A stretch of DNA of 64,000 bases from Sporosarcina sp. ACRSL (GTDB lineage Bacteria > Bacillota > Bacilli > Bacillales_A > Planococcaceae). The translations under genes were made by a program, and so were the position numbers. The stretch covers positions 310,001-374,000 of the forward strand of contig NZ_JAKRNT010000001.1 in assembly GCF_022346605.1 (NCBI RefSeq), given 5' to 3'. The notes under the pieces were generated by a model, which ran no database searches, was not told the DNA's origin, and worked only from the letters and a program-made list of their open reading frames with translations. Of this stretch, positions 36,642 to 45,212 are shown piece by piece (within the stretch, counting starts at the first letter, position 1; every line of letters begins with the position of its first letter).

Positions 36642-37655
36642 GTGGTAAGGAAAGATAAAGGAATGACGGGCAAGCAAAAAGCTGCACTCCTGCTCATATC
36701 GCTCGGCCCTGAAGTTTCAGCAGCCGTCTATAAGCATTTGACTGAAGAAGAGATAGAACGGTTGACACTTGAAATTTCAGGTGTAAAGAAAGTCGATTCA
36801 TCTGTAAAGGAAGAAATCATCGAGGAGTTTCATAACATTGCTCTTGCCCAAGATTATATTTCCCAAGGCGGTATAGGATATGCGAAGACCGTTTTGGAAA
36901 AGGCATTAGGAAAAGAGCATGCTCAAGCAATTATCAATCGGTTGACCTCTTCTTTACAAGTAAGGCCGTTCGATTTTGCGAGAAAAGCAGATCCGAGTCA
37001 AATATTAAACTTCATTCAAAACGAGCATCCGCAAACAATTGCCCTCATCCTTTCGTATTTGGAAGCTGAGCAGGCGGGAATGATTCTTTCATCACTCCCG
37101 CAAGAAATGCAGGCGGATATCGCAAAACGGATTGCAACGATGGATTCGACTTCTCCTGAAGTCATCAGTGAAATCGAAGCTGTTTTGGAAAGGAAACTAT
37201 CTTCCACGGTCACCCAAGATTTCACGGAAACAGGAGGTGTGGATGCAGTCGTACAAGTATTGAACGGCGTAGACAGGGCAACCGAAAAGACGATTTTGGA
37301 CGCCCTCGAAATCCAGGATCCGGAGCTTGCCGAAGAAATTCGCAAAAGAATGTTTGTTTTCGAAGATATTGTCACGTTGGACAATCGTTCCATTCAGCGC
37401 ATTGTACGTGAGTGTGAGAATGAAGATCTCATTTTGTCAATGAAAGTATCCAGTGAAGAAGTGAGAGATATTCTCTTTAAAAACATGTCTCAACGGATGG
37501 CCGAATCATTCCAGGAAGAGATGGAAGTAATGGGTCCAGTCCGTTTGCGTGATGTTGAAGAGGCGCAAGCACGGATCGTTTCCATTATTCGTAGATTGGA
37601 AGATTCAGGTGAAATCATCATAGCCCGTGGTGGAGGGGATGACATCATTGTCTAA
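36642..37655 (+). CDS. fliG: Flagellar motor switch protein FliG
   Basis: FliG is the C-ring component that interacts with the stator. The 337-residue product has the N-terminal FliF-binding domain (GKQKAALLLISLG), the armadillo-like middle with EHPQTIALILSYL, and the C-terminal torque domain with charged helix (FVFEDIVTLDNRSIQRI). GTG 36642 follows GGAGGG. Its end overlaps the likely fliH start. Confidence 0.96.
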   Translation: MVRKDKGMTGKQKAALLLISLGPEVSAAVYKHLTEEEIERLTLEISGVKKVDSSVKEEIIEEFHNIALAQDYISQGGIGYAKTVLEKALGKEHAQAIINRLTSSLQVRPFDFARKADPSQILNFIQNEHPQTIALILSYLEAEQAGMILSSLPQEMQADIAKRIATMDSTSPEVISEIEAVLERKLSSTVTQDFTETGGVDAVVQVLNGVDRATEKTILDALEIQDPELAEEIRKRMFVFEDIVTLDNRSIQRIVRECENEDLILSMKVSSEEVRDILFKNMSQRMAESFQEEMEVMGPVRLRDVEEAQARIVSIIRRLEDSGEIIIARGGGDDIIV

Positions 37656-38418
37656 CATTTTTCGTTCTTCCCATACGATTTCCGAAAAAGGAAAAGTGAA
37701 GGAAATCGCAATTAGGAACTTGAACATGCCGACGATTGATGGGAAACAAGAAGAGATTTCAAAAGAGGTCCTTTTTATGGAGCGCGACCGTCTGCTGAAA
37801 GATGCGCGTAGACAGATTGACATTGAAAAAGCCGAAATTGAACAGTTGAGGCTAATGGCGCAAGAGGACATCGCTGCAATGCAAGCTGCCTGGGAGCAAG
37901 AAAAGCAAGCCTTGCAGCAACAGGCTTATGAAGAGGGATTCCAAGTCGGATATGAAGAAGGGCGAAATAAGTCGATATCCGATATGGAGGAATCAGTGAA
38001 AACTGCGAATGAAGTCACTGTCCACTCGAAGGAAAACGCACAGAAATACTTGGAGTCGCAAGAAAGAATCATATTGGAGATAGGATTAAGAACAGCAGAA
38101 CGGATTCTCGGACATACGTTGGAATCGGATGAGGAAGCATTCCTCTCGATTGTGAAAAGGGGATTGAAGGAAGCGAGAGAGATGAAAGAAGTGAAGTTAT
38201 ATGTTTCCGTACCTCATTTTGAACTGATTTCATCGAATCGTGCCGAACTTGCATCCATATTCCCGCCGGACGTCCCGTTTCTCATCTTTGCAAATGATGA
38301 TTTCGACGTAAATGACTGTATGATTGAAACGAACCAAGGCCGAATCGTTGTCAGTGTGGATGAACAATTAAACGAACTGAAAGAGAAGCTCGTTGAGATG
38401 TTGGAAAGTGGTGACTGA
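37648..38418 (+). CDS. fliH: Flagellar export ATPase regulator FliH
   Basis: FliH regulates the export ATPase FliI. The 256-residue product is highly charged with a long helical region (about 40-130, including GFQVGYEEG repeats of the GxxxG type) and a C-terminal domain like the F-ATPase delta subunit. I prefer TTG 37648, with GGAGGGG nine bases upstream; ATG 37639 abuts that site. It overlaps fliG by 8 bp and is 2 bp before fliI. Confidence 0.92.
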   Translation: MSNIFRSSHTISEKGKVKEIAIRNLNMPTIDGKQEEISKEVLFMERDRLLKDARRQIDIEKAEIEQLRLMAQEDIAAMQAAWEQEKQALQQQAYEEGFQVGYEEGRNKSISDMEESVKTANEVTVHSKENAQKYLESQERIILEIGLRTAERILGHTLESDEEAFLSIVKRGLKEAREMKEVKLYVSVPHFELISSNRAELASIFPPDVPFLIFANDDFDVNDCMIETNQGRIVVSVDEQLNELKEKLVEMLESGD

Positions 38419-38420
38419 CG

Positions 38421-39752
38421 ATGAAGAAAGCGAAACAATTGCTTGATATCATCCCAAAGATGAATACCTTTCCGAAATTCGGGCGTGTCGTCCGGGTTGT
38501 CGGCCTCATGATTGAATCGCAAGGACCCGAAAGTTCGGTCGGGGATGTTTGCCATATCCATTTGAACAATGGAGGCAAAAAAGATTCGGTTATATTGGCG
38601 GAAGTTGTAGGATTCCGAGAAGAAATCGTCATCTTGATGCCTTACTCGAATATTACCGATATATCGAGCGGCTGTCTCGTCGAATGTACAGGGAAACCGC
38701 TCGAAGTTAAAGTCGGCATGAACCTGATCGGAAAAGTGCTTGACTCGATGGGGCAACCGATTGATGATAGTCCGCTTCCGAAAGGGTTATCGACCGTTAG
38801 GACGGAACAAAATCCACCCAATGTCATGACACGCCAGCCAATCAGTGAAAAACTGGCTGTTGGCGTCAAGGCGATCGATGGAATGTTGACGGTCGGAAAT
38901 GGCCAAAGGGTTGGGATTTTCGCTGGTTCCGGTGTTGGAAAAAGTACGTTGCTCGGGATGATTGCAAGAAATACGACGGCGGATTTGAATGTTATCGGAC
39001 TCATCGGTGAGCGTGGACGTGAAGTCCGTGAATTTATCGAGCGCGATTTAGGTCCGGAAGGGTTAAGCAAGACGATCGTCGTTGCCGCAACATCTGACCA
39101 GCCTGCTCTCATGAGGATAAAAGGAGCGTTTACGGCGACAGCAATCGCGGAATATTTTCGGGATAAAGGGATGAACGTCATGTTAATGATGGATTCCGTC
39201 ACCCGTGTCGCGATGGCGCAAAGGGAAATTGGTCTTGCGGTTGGAGAACCACCTGCGACTCGCGGGTACACACCGTCCGTGTTTTCTATTTTACCGAAGC
39301 TCCTCGAGAGAACTGGTACGAATGACGTCGGTGCAATTACAGCGTTCTATACAGTGCTCGTTGATGGGGATGATATGAACGAACCTATCGCAGACGCGGT
39401 GCGAGGTATACTTGATGGCCATATCGTTTTGGATCGAACGCTCGCAAACAAAGGCCAATATCCCGCAATTAATGTCTTAAAGAGCGTCAGTCGTCTAATG
39501 AATCATATCGCGAGCCCGGAACATGTGAAAGCTGCTGAAAAGCTCCGTGAATTGTATTACACCTATGACAAATCGGAAGATCTTATTAACATAGGTGCGT
39601 ATAAACGTGGTACGTCAAGGGAAATTGACGAAGCGATCGAATTCGAACCACATATTACAAACTTCTTAAAGCAAAGCTATCAAGAGAATGTGAGTATGGA
39701 ACAATCAATTGAAGAACTGATATCACTTGCTCCAGGAGGTGGCACAAGTTGA
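38421..39752 (+). CDS. fliI: Flagellum-specific export ATPase FliI
   Basis: FliI is the type III export ATPase, related to F1-beta. The 443-residue product has Walker A GSGVGKSTLLG (about 167-177), GERGREVREF, Walker B MLMMDSVTR and LLERTG. It acts at the cytoplasmic base with FliH and FliJ, encoded on both sides. It overlaps fliJ by 4 bp. Confidence 0.97.
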   Translation: MKKAKQLLDIIPKMNTFPKFGRVVRVVGLMIESQGPESSVGDVCHIHLNNGGKKDSVILAEVVGFREEIVILMPYSNITDISSGCLVECTGKPLEVKVGMNLIGKVLDSMGQPIDDSPLPKGLSTVRTEQNPPNVMTRQPISEKLAVGVKAIDGMLTVGNGQRVGIFAGSGVGKSTLLGMIARNTTADLNVIGLIGERGREVREFIERDLGPEGLSKTIVVAATSDQPALMRIKGAFTATAIAEYFRDKGMNVMLMMDSVTRVAMAQREIGLAVGEPPATRGYTPSVFSILPKLLERTGTNDVGAITAFYTVLVDGDDMNEPIADAVRGILDGHIVLDRTLANKGQYPAINVLKSVSRLMNHIASPEHVKAAEKLRELYYTYDKSEDLINIGAYKRGTSREIDEAIEFEPHITNFLKQSYQENVSMEQSIEELISLAPGGGTS

Positions 39753-40201
39753 AGCCTTATCAATACCGATTTGAAAAAGTGCTGACATACCGGGAACAAG
39801 AGAAAACTGAAACCGAAATCGAATTCAAAAAAGCAGTTGATTCCTTCGAAGCAGTGGCAACCGAGTTATACGAACTGTTGAAAAAGAAGGAAGATAACAT
39901 TGCTGATCATCAGGAAAAAATGAGAAAAGGATTCTCCATTAATGAAATCCATCATTATGCACGGTTTATCGACAGCCTTGAAAAGCGGATTGATGTTCTG
40001 CAGCAATCGGTCATAAAAGCCCGTTCCAAAATGAATTGGTATGAGGAGAAATTGCTTGAGAAGACGATTGAAGTGAAAAAGTTCGAAAAGATGAAGGAAA
40101 AGGACAAAGAACATTATCGTGCTGAAATGGAACAAAAAGAAGCAAGTATGTTGGATGAAATATCTACATTGAAGTTCCATAGAAGAGAAACAGGGTGGTA
40201 A
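39749..40201 (+). CDS. fliJ: Flagellar export protein FliJ
   Basis: The 150-residue charged, almost entirely coiled-coil protein is encoded directly after FliI and fits the FliJ export chaperone/stalk. TTG 39749 follows CCAGGAGGTGGC and overlaps the fliI stop. The sequence is poorly conserved in general, so the call rests on length, coiled-coil character, YRFEKVL..RE at the N-terminus, and position. Confidence 0.9.
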   Translation: MKPYQYRFEKVLTYREQEKTETEIEFKKAVDSFEAVATELYELLKKKEDNIADHQEKMRKGFSINEIHHYARFIDSLEKRIDVLQQSVIKARSKMNWYEEKLLEKTIEVKKFEKMKEKDKEHYRAEMEQKEASMLDEISTLKFHRRETGW

Positions 40202-40202
40202 T

Positions 40203-40805
40203 TTGGCGAGGAATTCAAAATTGCAAACTGAAGAGAAAATCGTTGAAAAGAAGAAAGGCACCCGGCTCTTCCAGGAAGTGTTGCTTTGGACGCTTATCCC
40301 ATTGCTTTTCACGACGATGGTCCTGTTAATCATCGCTTACGTTGCTGATGTGAACGTTTTTGATAAGGCGAAAGAGTGGACCGAATCGCTTCCATTTGGT
40401 GAAAAGAAGCAAGATGAGGAAATCGGTGACGATACAATCATCGCAGAGCGCGTCGTTGACTTACAAGCGGAAATTCAAGAGAAGGAAGCGCAAGTTTTCA
40501 AACTCCAGGAAGATTTAGCGAAATCAGAGGATGAAAAACAAGCTCTTCTCGACGAACAAACTAGTTTGTTAGCTCAAATTGAAGCATTGAAGATGGAAAA
40601 AGATGATTATAAACGTGATATGAAAGAAATCATTTCAACTTTCGAAAAAATGTCCGCAAAATCGGCAGCTCCAGTCATTACAAACATGAGCGATGCAGAA
40701 GCGATCCAAATACTTGCGAGCTTAAAGCCTGAAGTTCTCGCATCGATACTTGAAAAAATGTCACCAGAAGATGCCGCGAAATATACGAGTCTTATGACAA
40801 AGTAA
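40203..40805 (+). CDS. ylxF: MotE/YlxF-like membrane-anchored coiled-coil protein
   Basis: The 200-residue product has one N-terminal membrane helix (about 25-47), a coiled coil (about 85-145) and a C-terminal MgtE-N-like domain (ILASLKPEVLASILEKMSPEDAA). Such proteins sit between fliJ and fliK in Bacillus (YlxF), and MotE-like relatives act as MotB chaperones elsewhere. The role here is not proven. The start is TTG 40203, with the ribosome binding site in the end of fliJ. Confidence 0.85.
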   Translation: MARNSKLQTEEKIVEKKKGTRLFQEVLLWTLIPLLFTTMVLLIIAYVADVNVFDKAKEWTESLPFGEKKQDEEIGDDTIIAERVVDLQAEIQEKEAQVFKLQEDLAKSEDEKQALLDEQTSLLAQIEALKMEKDDYKRDMKEIISTFEKMSAKSAAPVITNMSDAEAIQILASLKPEVLASILEKMSPEDAAKYTSLMTK

Positions 40806-40840
40806 TTGGAACCGATCATTGAAAGGAGGTGAAACGAAAA

Positions 40841-42127
40841 GTGAACATAGGAGCATTACAAGCGATGACCGGGATGAACATGCAACCTACAGCAGGGAAT
40901 GCACAAAAAGGTGGAGCAATGGTGCAGAAGTTCGGTTCAGTCCTTGCGAGTGTCACTTCGCAGTCAGCTGGAATTGAACCTGTAGCGAGAGAAAGTAATT
41001 CGAAAATTCCGCTTGAATTGATTCCGGATTTATTCAATGCAACGACTATTGACCAATTAGAACAGGCGTTACAAGCTATTTCGGGCAATGAAAAGATAGA
41101 GCTTCCTGAAACTCCCGAAGAGATAGGAAATACTGCTAGTTTAGAAGAATTTTCAAAACTATTGTCGGTAAATCCTGATGAAATGCTTGAAAAACTAAAG
41201 GAATTGTTGCAGAAAGCCGGGTTATCATCAAACGAGATGGATGAATTAACCGTCACATCAAACATGTGGACGATTATTCAGTCCATCGATGAAGCGGGAA
41301 TTCGTTTTTTTGAAAATCTGAATAATGAACTTCAAAACCCAGAATCCCGGAATGAAGCCATTCAACTACTCGCTTATTTAAAAACAGTAGAATTGATTGC
41401 ACCTAAAACCGATATGGTTTTGACGATGGAACAGAAGGTTGACAGTTTCCAAACATTCCTCATAGGAGCTGCGGCGCAATTCGAAGAAAAAGTTGCCGTA
41501 ATGGGCAAACAAGATCCGTTGCCATTCATCCAGCAGAAGGCGGACTTTAGAATTGTCCTTGAAGCCAATTCATCCATGTCGACCAATGAGGAGAGCACAC
41601 GACAAAAACAAGCAGAGACACAACCGAATAGTGCAAGTTCCGCCATTGCAAATGTCACTTCACTAAAAGCAGAATTCTCAGTTCAACAGATGGAATCGAA
41701 TCCGTCGAACCGTAGCGAGTCGCTGTTAAGAGAAATGCAAGCATTAATGAAACGAGCCAATTTCGGACAAGTCGGTGGCACCAATCGGATGCTCATTAAG
41801 CTATATCCCGAACATCTAGGCCAAATCCGTATCGAGTTGCTCGAAACGAACGGAATTATGACAGCGAGAATCCTTGCATCAACTGCATTGGCAAAAGGAA
41901 TGCTCGACAGCCAACTGCATCAACTAAAACACGCGTTTAACCAGCAAAACTTGCAAGTTGAACGGATTGACATAGCACAATCGATCCAAGAAACGAATCG
42001 AAGTGAACGAGAGCAATCCTTTAATGAACAATTCAAACGCGAACAACAGTCTGATGAAAACAAGCAAAACAAATCATCAGAAGAAGAGCGATCATTCGAG
42101 GAATATATGATCGAATTGGAGGTGTAG
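40841..42127 (+). CDS. fliK: Flagellar hook-length control protein FliK
   Basis: The 428-residue product has a variable, polar N-terminal part and the C-terminal hook-length domain (about 305-390) with LIKLYPEHLGQIRIELLE and a Gln-rich LKHAFNQQNLQVERIDI segment, then a Glu/Lys-rich tail. It is secreted and signals FlhB to switch export specificity. GTG 40841 has AAGGAGGTGA 8 bp upstream. The GTG inside that site is rejected. Confidence 0.9.
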   Translation: MNIGALQAMTGMNMQPTAGNAQKGGAMVQKFGSVLASVTSQSAGIEPVARESNSKIPLELIPDLFNATTIDQLEQALQAISGNEKIELPETPEEIGNTASLEEFSKLLSVNPDEMLEKLKELLQKAGLSSNEMDELTVTSNMWTIIQSIDEAGIRFFENLNNELQNPESRNEAIQLLAYLKTVELIAPKTDMVLTMEQKVDSFQTFLIGAAAQFEEKVAVMGKQDPLPFIQQKADFRIVLEANSSMSTNEESTRQKQAETQPNSASSAIANVTSLKAEFSVQQMESNPSNRSESLLREMQALMKRANFGQVGGTNRMLIKLYPEHLGQIRIELLETNGIMTARILASTALAKGMLDSQLHQLKHAFNQQNLQVERIDIAQSIQETNRSEREQSFNEQFKREQQSDENKQNKSSEEERSFEEYMIELEV

Positions 42128-42130
42128 AAA

Positions 42131-42778
42131 ATGATAGATGGACAAAAACCGATAACGGAATCCATGTTCCTCATCAATAAACAACGGGATCAACGCAAAA
42201 CCGGACCCGAGACGATGGACAAAGATGCATTCATGAAAATTCTCATCGCCCAACTGCAAAACCAAGATCCGACGAACCCAATGAAGGACAATGAATTCAT
42301 TGCGCAGATGGCACAGTTTTCATCTTTGGAACAAACGATGAAATTGGCAAACGCATTTGAAAAATTCGCTGAAGCTCAAAACCAAAGCCAACTAATCCAA
42401 TACAATCAATTCGTCGGAAAGAATGTCCGATGGCATGAATTGACGAATAAAAAAGACGAAGCAGGGAAGCCGATTGTCAACGAAGGAACCGGCGTTATCC
42501 AATCTGCAAAATTCGTAGATGGATCAGTCGTATTTACTATGGCAGACGGGAAGGAACTGTCCCCCGGCAATATTTCAGAAGTACTAGCAAGCTCAGGAAA
42601 TACAAATAGCTTAGTAGAAGCAAGCCTGTTAATTGGTAAAACTGTTGGATATATGGATGGAGAAGAGGAAAAGTCCGGAACAGTCGTATCTGTCTCAAAT
42701 AAAGAAGGGAAACTGCAATACATTTTGGACGACGGCAGCCGACTTGACGGAAACACATTCACTTCCATCAGCCAATAA
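42131..42778 (+). CDS. flgD: Flagellar hook assembly protein FlgD
   Basis: FlgD is the hook-cap scaffold. The 215-residue product has the diagnostic MDKDAFMKILIAQLQNQDP..MKDNEFIAQMAQFSSLEQ segments in its N-terminal half and a beta-rich C-terminal part. GGAGGTG before ATG 42131 overlaps the end of fliK. Confidence 0.95.
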   Translation: MIDGQKPITESMFLINKQRDQRKTGPETMDKDAFMKILIAQLQNQDPTNPMKDNEFIAQMAQFSSLEQTMKLANAFEKFAEAQNQSQLIQYNQFVGKNVRWHELTNKKDEAGKPIVNEGTGVIQSAKFVDGSVVFTMADGKELSPGNISEVLASSGNTNSLVEASLLIGKTVGYMDGEEEKSGTVVSVSNKEGKLQYILDDGSRLDGNTFTSISQ

Positions 42779-42796
42779 GAAAAAAGGAGCGAGTGT

Positions 42797-43177
42797 ATGG
42801 ACAAGCTGAACATCCACCACGTTCCATCGCAGCCACTCATCCGCCATGGACAACGAATGAAAACACCGCCACAGCCAACACAATCATTCCTGGAACAGCT
42901 GAACAAAGCAATCCAGCCACAGGAACTGAAAATCAGCAAACATGCGACAGACAGGCTAAGAGAGCGGAACATTCATATTACTGAATCTGAATGGGCACAC
43001 ATCACAGACAAGGTGAATGAAGCAAAAGTGAAGGGAATCAAAGAATCGCTTGTACTGATGGACCAAGCAGCACTCATCGTCAGCGCAAAAAATTCAACCG
43101 TCATTACAGCGATGGATCGCAAAGAAGCAAGAGACCAAGTTTTCACAAACATCGACGGCACAATCGTGCTCAACTAA
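42797..43177 (+). CDS. Conserved flagellar operon protein (TIGR02530 type)
   Basis: The 126-residue product has the conserved core LKISKHATDRLRERNI..ESEWAHI and an ALIVSAKNSTVITAMD segment. Proteins of this type lie between flgD and flgE in many Firmicute flagellar operons, and no biochemical role is established to my knowledge. The N-terminal 35 residues are Pro/Gln/His-rich and probably disordered. ATG 42797 follows AAAGGAGCG. Confidence 0.88.
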   Translation: MDKLNIHHVPSQPLIRHGQRMKTPPQPTQSFLEQLNKAIQPQELKISKHATDRLRERNIHITESEWAHITDKVNEAKVKGIKESLVLMDQAALIVSAKNSTVITAMDRKEARDQVFTNIDGTIVLN

Positions 43178-43267
43178 CTCCGGCAGGACCTCAGAAAGAG
43201 GATGCCGACGTACTGCCGACCGACAGAGGCAGACACACTTTTACAATCCGAGAGGGGAAAAATTAAT

Positions 43268-44155
43268 ATGTTACGATCAATGTACTCAGGAATCTCAGGC
43301 TTACGGAACTTCCAAACGAAATTGGATGTTATCGGGAATAATATATCTAATGTTAATACTTATGGGTTTAAGAAGGGACGTGTGATCTTTAAAGACTTAA
43401 TTTCTCAGACTGTGGCGGGAGCTTCAGCTGCAAGTGATTCACGGGGGGGAGTTAACCCGAAGCAAGTAGGACTTGGATCACAAATTTCTACAATTGATAC
43501 AATTCACGCGGGAGGATCAACACAGTTTACAGGGAATACATTGGACTTGGCTATCTCCGGAGACGGCTTCTTCCAAGTAGCAGATGCCACGACTGATATT
43601 GAAGCGGTCGATGGAGACGAATTTACATCAAGTCCTTTGTACACTCGCGCAGGAAATTTCTATATGGATAACAGGGGATATTTAGTTAACTCTGATGGGA
43701 AATATTTAGTAGGATATTCAGCCGCAGATCTTGAAGGTTTGGATCCAGAGGATGTAGATCCAGATGTTATGCCAGATCCACAACCAATAGTAATCCCTAC
43801 AACAGCGCAGTCAATGAGTATCGGTCAGGATGGCACCATTACTTTTGTAAATGCTGCAGGAGATTTAAAATGGGCTGGGCAATTAATTTTAGCAAAATTC
43901 CCTAACCCAGGTGGTCTTAATAAGGTTGGAGGTAACTACTTCCAAGAATCAACAAACTCCGGGGTTCCAGTACCAGGAGTTGCCACTACAACAGGAATCG
44001 GGGAAATTGTATCTGGCTTCCTAGAAATGTCCAACGTCGACCTTGCTGAAGAATTCACTGAAATGATCGTCGCGCAACGTGGTTTCCAAGCAAACACACG
44101 TATCATCACAACATCTGACGAAATTCTTCAAGAACTTGTCAATTTGAAACGATAA
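43268..44155 (+). CDS. flgE: Flagellar hook protein FlgE
   Basis: The 295-residue product has the hook/rod N-terminus (MLRSMYSGISGLRNFQTKLD; GNNISNVNTYGFK) and C-terminus (GFLEMSNVDLAEEFTEMI.. TSDEILQELVNLK) that form the D0 coiled coils, with LDLAISGDGFF in between. ATG 43268 follows GAGAGGGGAAA; the upstream open frame is not homologous. The middle of the gene (about 43320-44010) uses many more A/T-ending codons than its ends and neighbours, which may reflect recombination in the surface-exposed domain. Confidence 0.95.
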   Translation: MLRSMYSGISGLRNFQTKLDVIGNNISNVNTYGFKKGRVIFKDLISQTVAGASAASDSRGGVNPKQVGLGSQISTIDTIHAGGSTQFTGNTLDLAISGDGFFQVADATTDIEAVDGDEFTSSPLYTRAGNFYMDNRGYLVNSDGKYLVGYSAADLEGLDPEDVDPDVMPDPQPIVIPTTAQSMSIGQDGTITFVNAAGDLKWAGQLILAKFPNPGGLNKVGGNYFQESTNSGVPVPGVATTTGIGEIVSGFLEMSNVDLAEEFTEMIVAQRGFQANTRIITTSDEILQELVNLKR

Positions 44156-44207
44156 GAATAAGAATCTAGTGATATATAATAAGAATTAATTATTCTACAC
44201 TAGGATT

Positions 44208-44322
44208 GAAGCGTAGGGCGGCGACTCCTGCGGGAACAGCGCGAGCTGAAGACCCTGGACTGAGCGAAGCGAGGGAAGCGGCTGAAGCCGTGCCCGCGGA
44301 AAGCGTCCGCCAGCAGCGGAAA
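44208..44322 (+). repeat. GC-rich palindromic repeat, family 1, copy between flgE and swrD
   Basis: The arms GGCGGCGACTCCTGCGGGAA and CCCGCGGAAAGCGTCCGCC match the other copies. The interior has its own inverted segment (AGCTGAAG..GCGGCTGAAGC). It lies inside the flagellar operon, immediately before the 20-bp array. Confidence 0.85.
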
Positions 44323-44360
44323 TCCGGTATTCAAGCATAACCCTGTGTGCTTTGAAAAGT

Positions 44361-44500
44361 TTATGCGCTTTTAGATGCATTTATGCTCCATTACACACAT
44401 TTATGCGCATCTCTGACAAGTTATGCGTTTCTAGAGTGATTTATGCGCAATTAAACGAGTTTATGCGTGAGTAAACAACTTTATGCGTTTTTACAGCAAA
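44361..44500 (+). repeat. Seven-unit tandem array, exact 20-bp period, consensus TTATGCGYNNNTANANNNRT
   Basis: Units start at 44361, 44381, 44401, 44421, 44441, 44461 and 44481. TTATGC is invariant, and G7 is present in six of seven (unit 2 has T). T at position 12 is invariant. A13 and A15 are present in six of seven. The other positions vary, so the units are diverged or under selection at spaced sites. 20 is not a multiple of 3, so it is not a coding repeat. Function is unknown. Confidence 0.9.
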
Positions 44501-44537
44501 GGAGGGTCGGGCCGGCCCTGTGCCCGGCCCCTTACAT
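44498..44537 (+). promoter_or_regulatory. Displaced ribosome binding site and GC hairpin before swrD
   Basis: AAAGGAGGG (44498-44506) lies 31 bp before the conserved ATG 44538. Between them GGGCCGG (44509-44515) pairs with CCGGCCC (44524-44530), an all-GC 7-bp stem with an 8-base loop. The hairpin could bring the site closer to the ATG, or translation may begin at GTG 44520 inside the loop. Confidence 0.5.
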
Positions 44538-44759
44538 ATGATCAAACTTACACGTCTCAACGGCAAAGCGTTCATGTTGAACGCACTATACATAGAAAAA
44601 GTCGAATCGTTTCCCGATACGACCATTACTCTGACGACAGGCAGCAAATACGTCGTCCTGGACCCTATCGACGAAGTCAACCGCCGCATTATTGATTTCT
44701 ATCAATCGGTCCAATTACTAGCGAATCCGCATATCCGGGGTGAAGAAAATGAAGAATAA
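44538..44759 (+). CDS. swrD: Swarming motility protein SwrD (FlbD/YlzI family)
   Basis: The 73-residue protein has the FlbD-family sequence MIKLTRLNGKAFMLNALYIE and VESFPDTTITLTTG. In B. subtilis SwrD raises motor torque needed for swarming. The homologous start is ATG 44538. An in-frame GTG 44520 adds six residues (Pro and Gly rich) and lies 13 bp after GGAGGG, so the true start is open. It overlaps fliL by 11 bp. The gap upstream (44156-44537) carries a family 1 repeat, the 20-bp array and a GC hairpin. Confidence 0.9.
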   Translation: MIKLTRLNGKAFMLNALYIEKVESFPDTTITLTTGSKYVVLDPIDEVNRRIIDFYQSVQLLANPHIRGEENEE

Positions 44760-45174
44760 AGCACTGACTATTATATTAATCATTGTCGTTACGTTAACGC
44801 TTGTCGGAATCATTGGATTAATACTTACCCTACAACTAAAAGCCGACTCCGGAGATAAAGAACCGACAATTGATGACATTCTTGAAGCATCCGTAGACGT
44901 ACCGGAAATCATGACTAACTTAGCAGGACGTCAATTTATCCGGATTTCATTGAAAATCCAAACGACCGATAAAAAAGCGGCTGAAGAATTGGAAAAACGC
45001 GACTTCCAAGTCCAAAACATCGTCATTCAAGAGCTCTCGGAAATGACCTCGAAAGATTTTGAAGGAAAAGCTGGGAAGCAGGCATTCGAGGATTCCATCA
45101 AAGCACAACTGAATCCACTCATGCAAGAGGGTGAAATTGAAAAAGTGTACATCGTTTCCTACATTATCCAGTAA
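44749..45174 (+). CDS. fliL: Flagellar basal body-associated protein FliL
   Basis: The 141-residue product has a short N-terminus, one membrane helix (about 5-28) and a FliL periplasmic-type domain (FIRISLKIQTTDKKAAEEL). FliL surrounds the stator and supports torque. ATG 44749 follows CGGGGTGAAG within the end of swrD. Confidence 0.93.
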   Translation: MKNKALTIILIIVVTLTLVGIIGLILTLQLKADSGDKEPTIDDILEASVDVPEIMTNLAGRQFIRISLKIQTTDKKAAEELEKRDFQVQNIVIQELSEMTSKDFEGKAGKQAFEDSIKAQLNPLMQEGEIEKVYIVSYIIQ

Positions 45175-45212
45175 TTAACTGATGGACATATACTATGCCG
45201 GGAGGTGGCCTT

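Noticed and set aside
38642-39271. Minus-strand frame of about 209 codons inside fliI
   Set aside because: It is antisense to conserved FliI motifs, and its Pro/Ser/Thr/Ile-rich composition is typical of a shadow frame.
44361-44500. CRISPR array
   Set aside because: Units are only 20 bp with no constant repeat plus unique spacer structure, and there are no cas genes nearby.
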